Shown one piece after another: positions 63,651 through 64,000 of a stretch of DNA of 64,000 nucleotides. The notes beneath the pieces are model-generated. The model saw only the letters and a program-made list of their open reading frames with translations, did not search any database and was not told where the DNA came from. Source of the DNA: Methylophilus sp. DW102. Its GTDB lineage: Bacteria; Pseudomonadota; Gammaproteobacteria; Burkholderiales; Methylophilaceae. Every line of letters starts with the position of its first letter. The first letter of the stretch is position 1. A program made the translations under genes and the position numbers. The stretch is taken from assembly GCF_037076555.1 (NCBI RefSeq), contig NZ_AP029023.1, positions 124,001 through 188,000 on the forward strand, read 5' to 3'.

Positions 63651-64000
63651 TGGCTAAAGCATTTTCAAGAAATGACCGCATCTCTGAGCAAATGCGCCGT
63701 GAACTGGCGGATTTGCTCATGTTTGAGATCAAGGACCCGCGTGTGCAGATGGTCACCTTGACCGGGGTTGAGGTGGCGGGTGATATGGCACATGCCAAGG
63801 TCTTTTACACCGCGCAGAAGAATAGCAAAGGCCTGCAAGCCGGCCTGGAGAAAGCCGCCGGCTTTTTGCGTACGCAGCTGGGCAAGCGCATGATGATCCG
63901 TACTGTCCCGCAGTTGCATTTTGTCTATGATGAATCCATAGATCGTGGGATGCACATGGACAAGCTGATCAGCGACGCTTTGTCTGATACCCCTCCGCAA
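63650..64000 (+). CDS. rbfA: Ribosome-binding factor A (partial, cut by the window end)
   Basis: Assists late 16S processing and cold adaptation. The first 117 codons are visible: [20 protein letters not shown] is the family N-terminus, followed by IKDPRVQMVTLTGVEV and the KH-like core up to LHFVYDESIDRG. The ATG shares a base with the infB stop, so translation is coupled. No stop codon is reached before the window ends. Confidence 0.96.
   Translation, partial: MAKAFSRNDRISEQMRRELADLLMFEIKDPRVQMVTLTGVEVAGDMAHAKVFYTAQKNSKGLQAGLEKAAGFLRTQLGKRMMIRTVPQLHFVYDESIDRGMHMDKLISDALSDTPPQ

Overview
The window looks like a chromosomal segment of a methylotrophic betaproteobacterium of the family Methylophilaceae, most likely close to Methylophilus. 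This rests on the 16S rRNA sequence as I remember that family, on gene order such as rimP-nusA-infB-rbfA, and on the protein sequences; no database search was possible. The core is moderately GC-rich. One gene (29543-33577) is clearly AT-richer and looks acquired.

Layout. 1-1.7 kb: aroE and mtgA. 1.7-11.1 kb: an oxidative catabolic locus. A flavin monooxygenase with a stand-alone Lrp-type sensor domain runs leftward. Diverging from it are a dienelactone hydrolase/SnoaL fusion, an SDR, a phenol-type outer-membrane protein, a two-subunit Rieske oxygenase and a Rieske-ferredoxin/reductase fusion. An AraC-family regulator closes the locus. Three copies of one 28-bp operator tie the regulator to its own promoter and to the divergent promoter. 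11.2-16.1 kb: uvrA, an MFS exporter and ssb. 16.4-20.4 kb: a periplasmic molybdenum hydroxylase with a three-haem cytochrome c. 20.6-22.3 kb: a c-di-GMP-I (GEMM) riboswitch, a small coupled ORF and an EAL phosphodiesterase.

23.0-44.6 kb: a large organosulfur-scavenging region. It encodes an SfnR-like sigma-54 activator overlapping ribA, an SsuD-type sulfonate monooxygenase, an SfnB/DszC-like flavoenzyme, an unusual amidohydrolase-fold protein, ribB, sfnB, msuE, sfnG, a degenerate acyl-CoA-synthetase-like protein, a Liv-type ABC importer and a porin. Four sigma-54 promoters (-24 GG / -12 GC with exact 10-nt spacing) and four exact copies of the palindrome TGCTG-N6-CAGCA indicate one sulfur-starvation regulon. 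RibA and RibB would supply flavin to the reduced-flavin monooxygenases. Inside this region sits a 1344-residue XRE-HTH / Mrr-like nuclease / STAND-type NTPase protein, a probable anti-phage or anti-plasmid system. It is bracketed by two nearly identical terminators and preceded by a palindromic operator. This is the strongest candidate for an undescribed system.

44.9-46.7 kb: a small lipoprotein, a Sua5-type tRNA modification enzyme and a cupin. 46.7-58.5 kb: two complete rRNA operons (16S, tRNA-Ile, tRNA-Ala, 23S, 5S) in direct tandem, about 5.8 kb each and apparently identical except at one promoter position, separated by only about 95 bp. 58.8-64 kb: rimP-nusA-infB-rbfA (rbfA cut by the window end), with a terminator-like hairpin at the very start of the leader.
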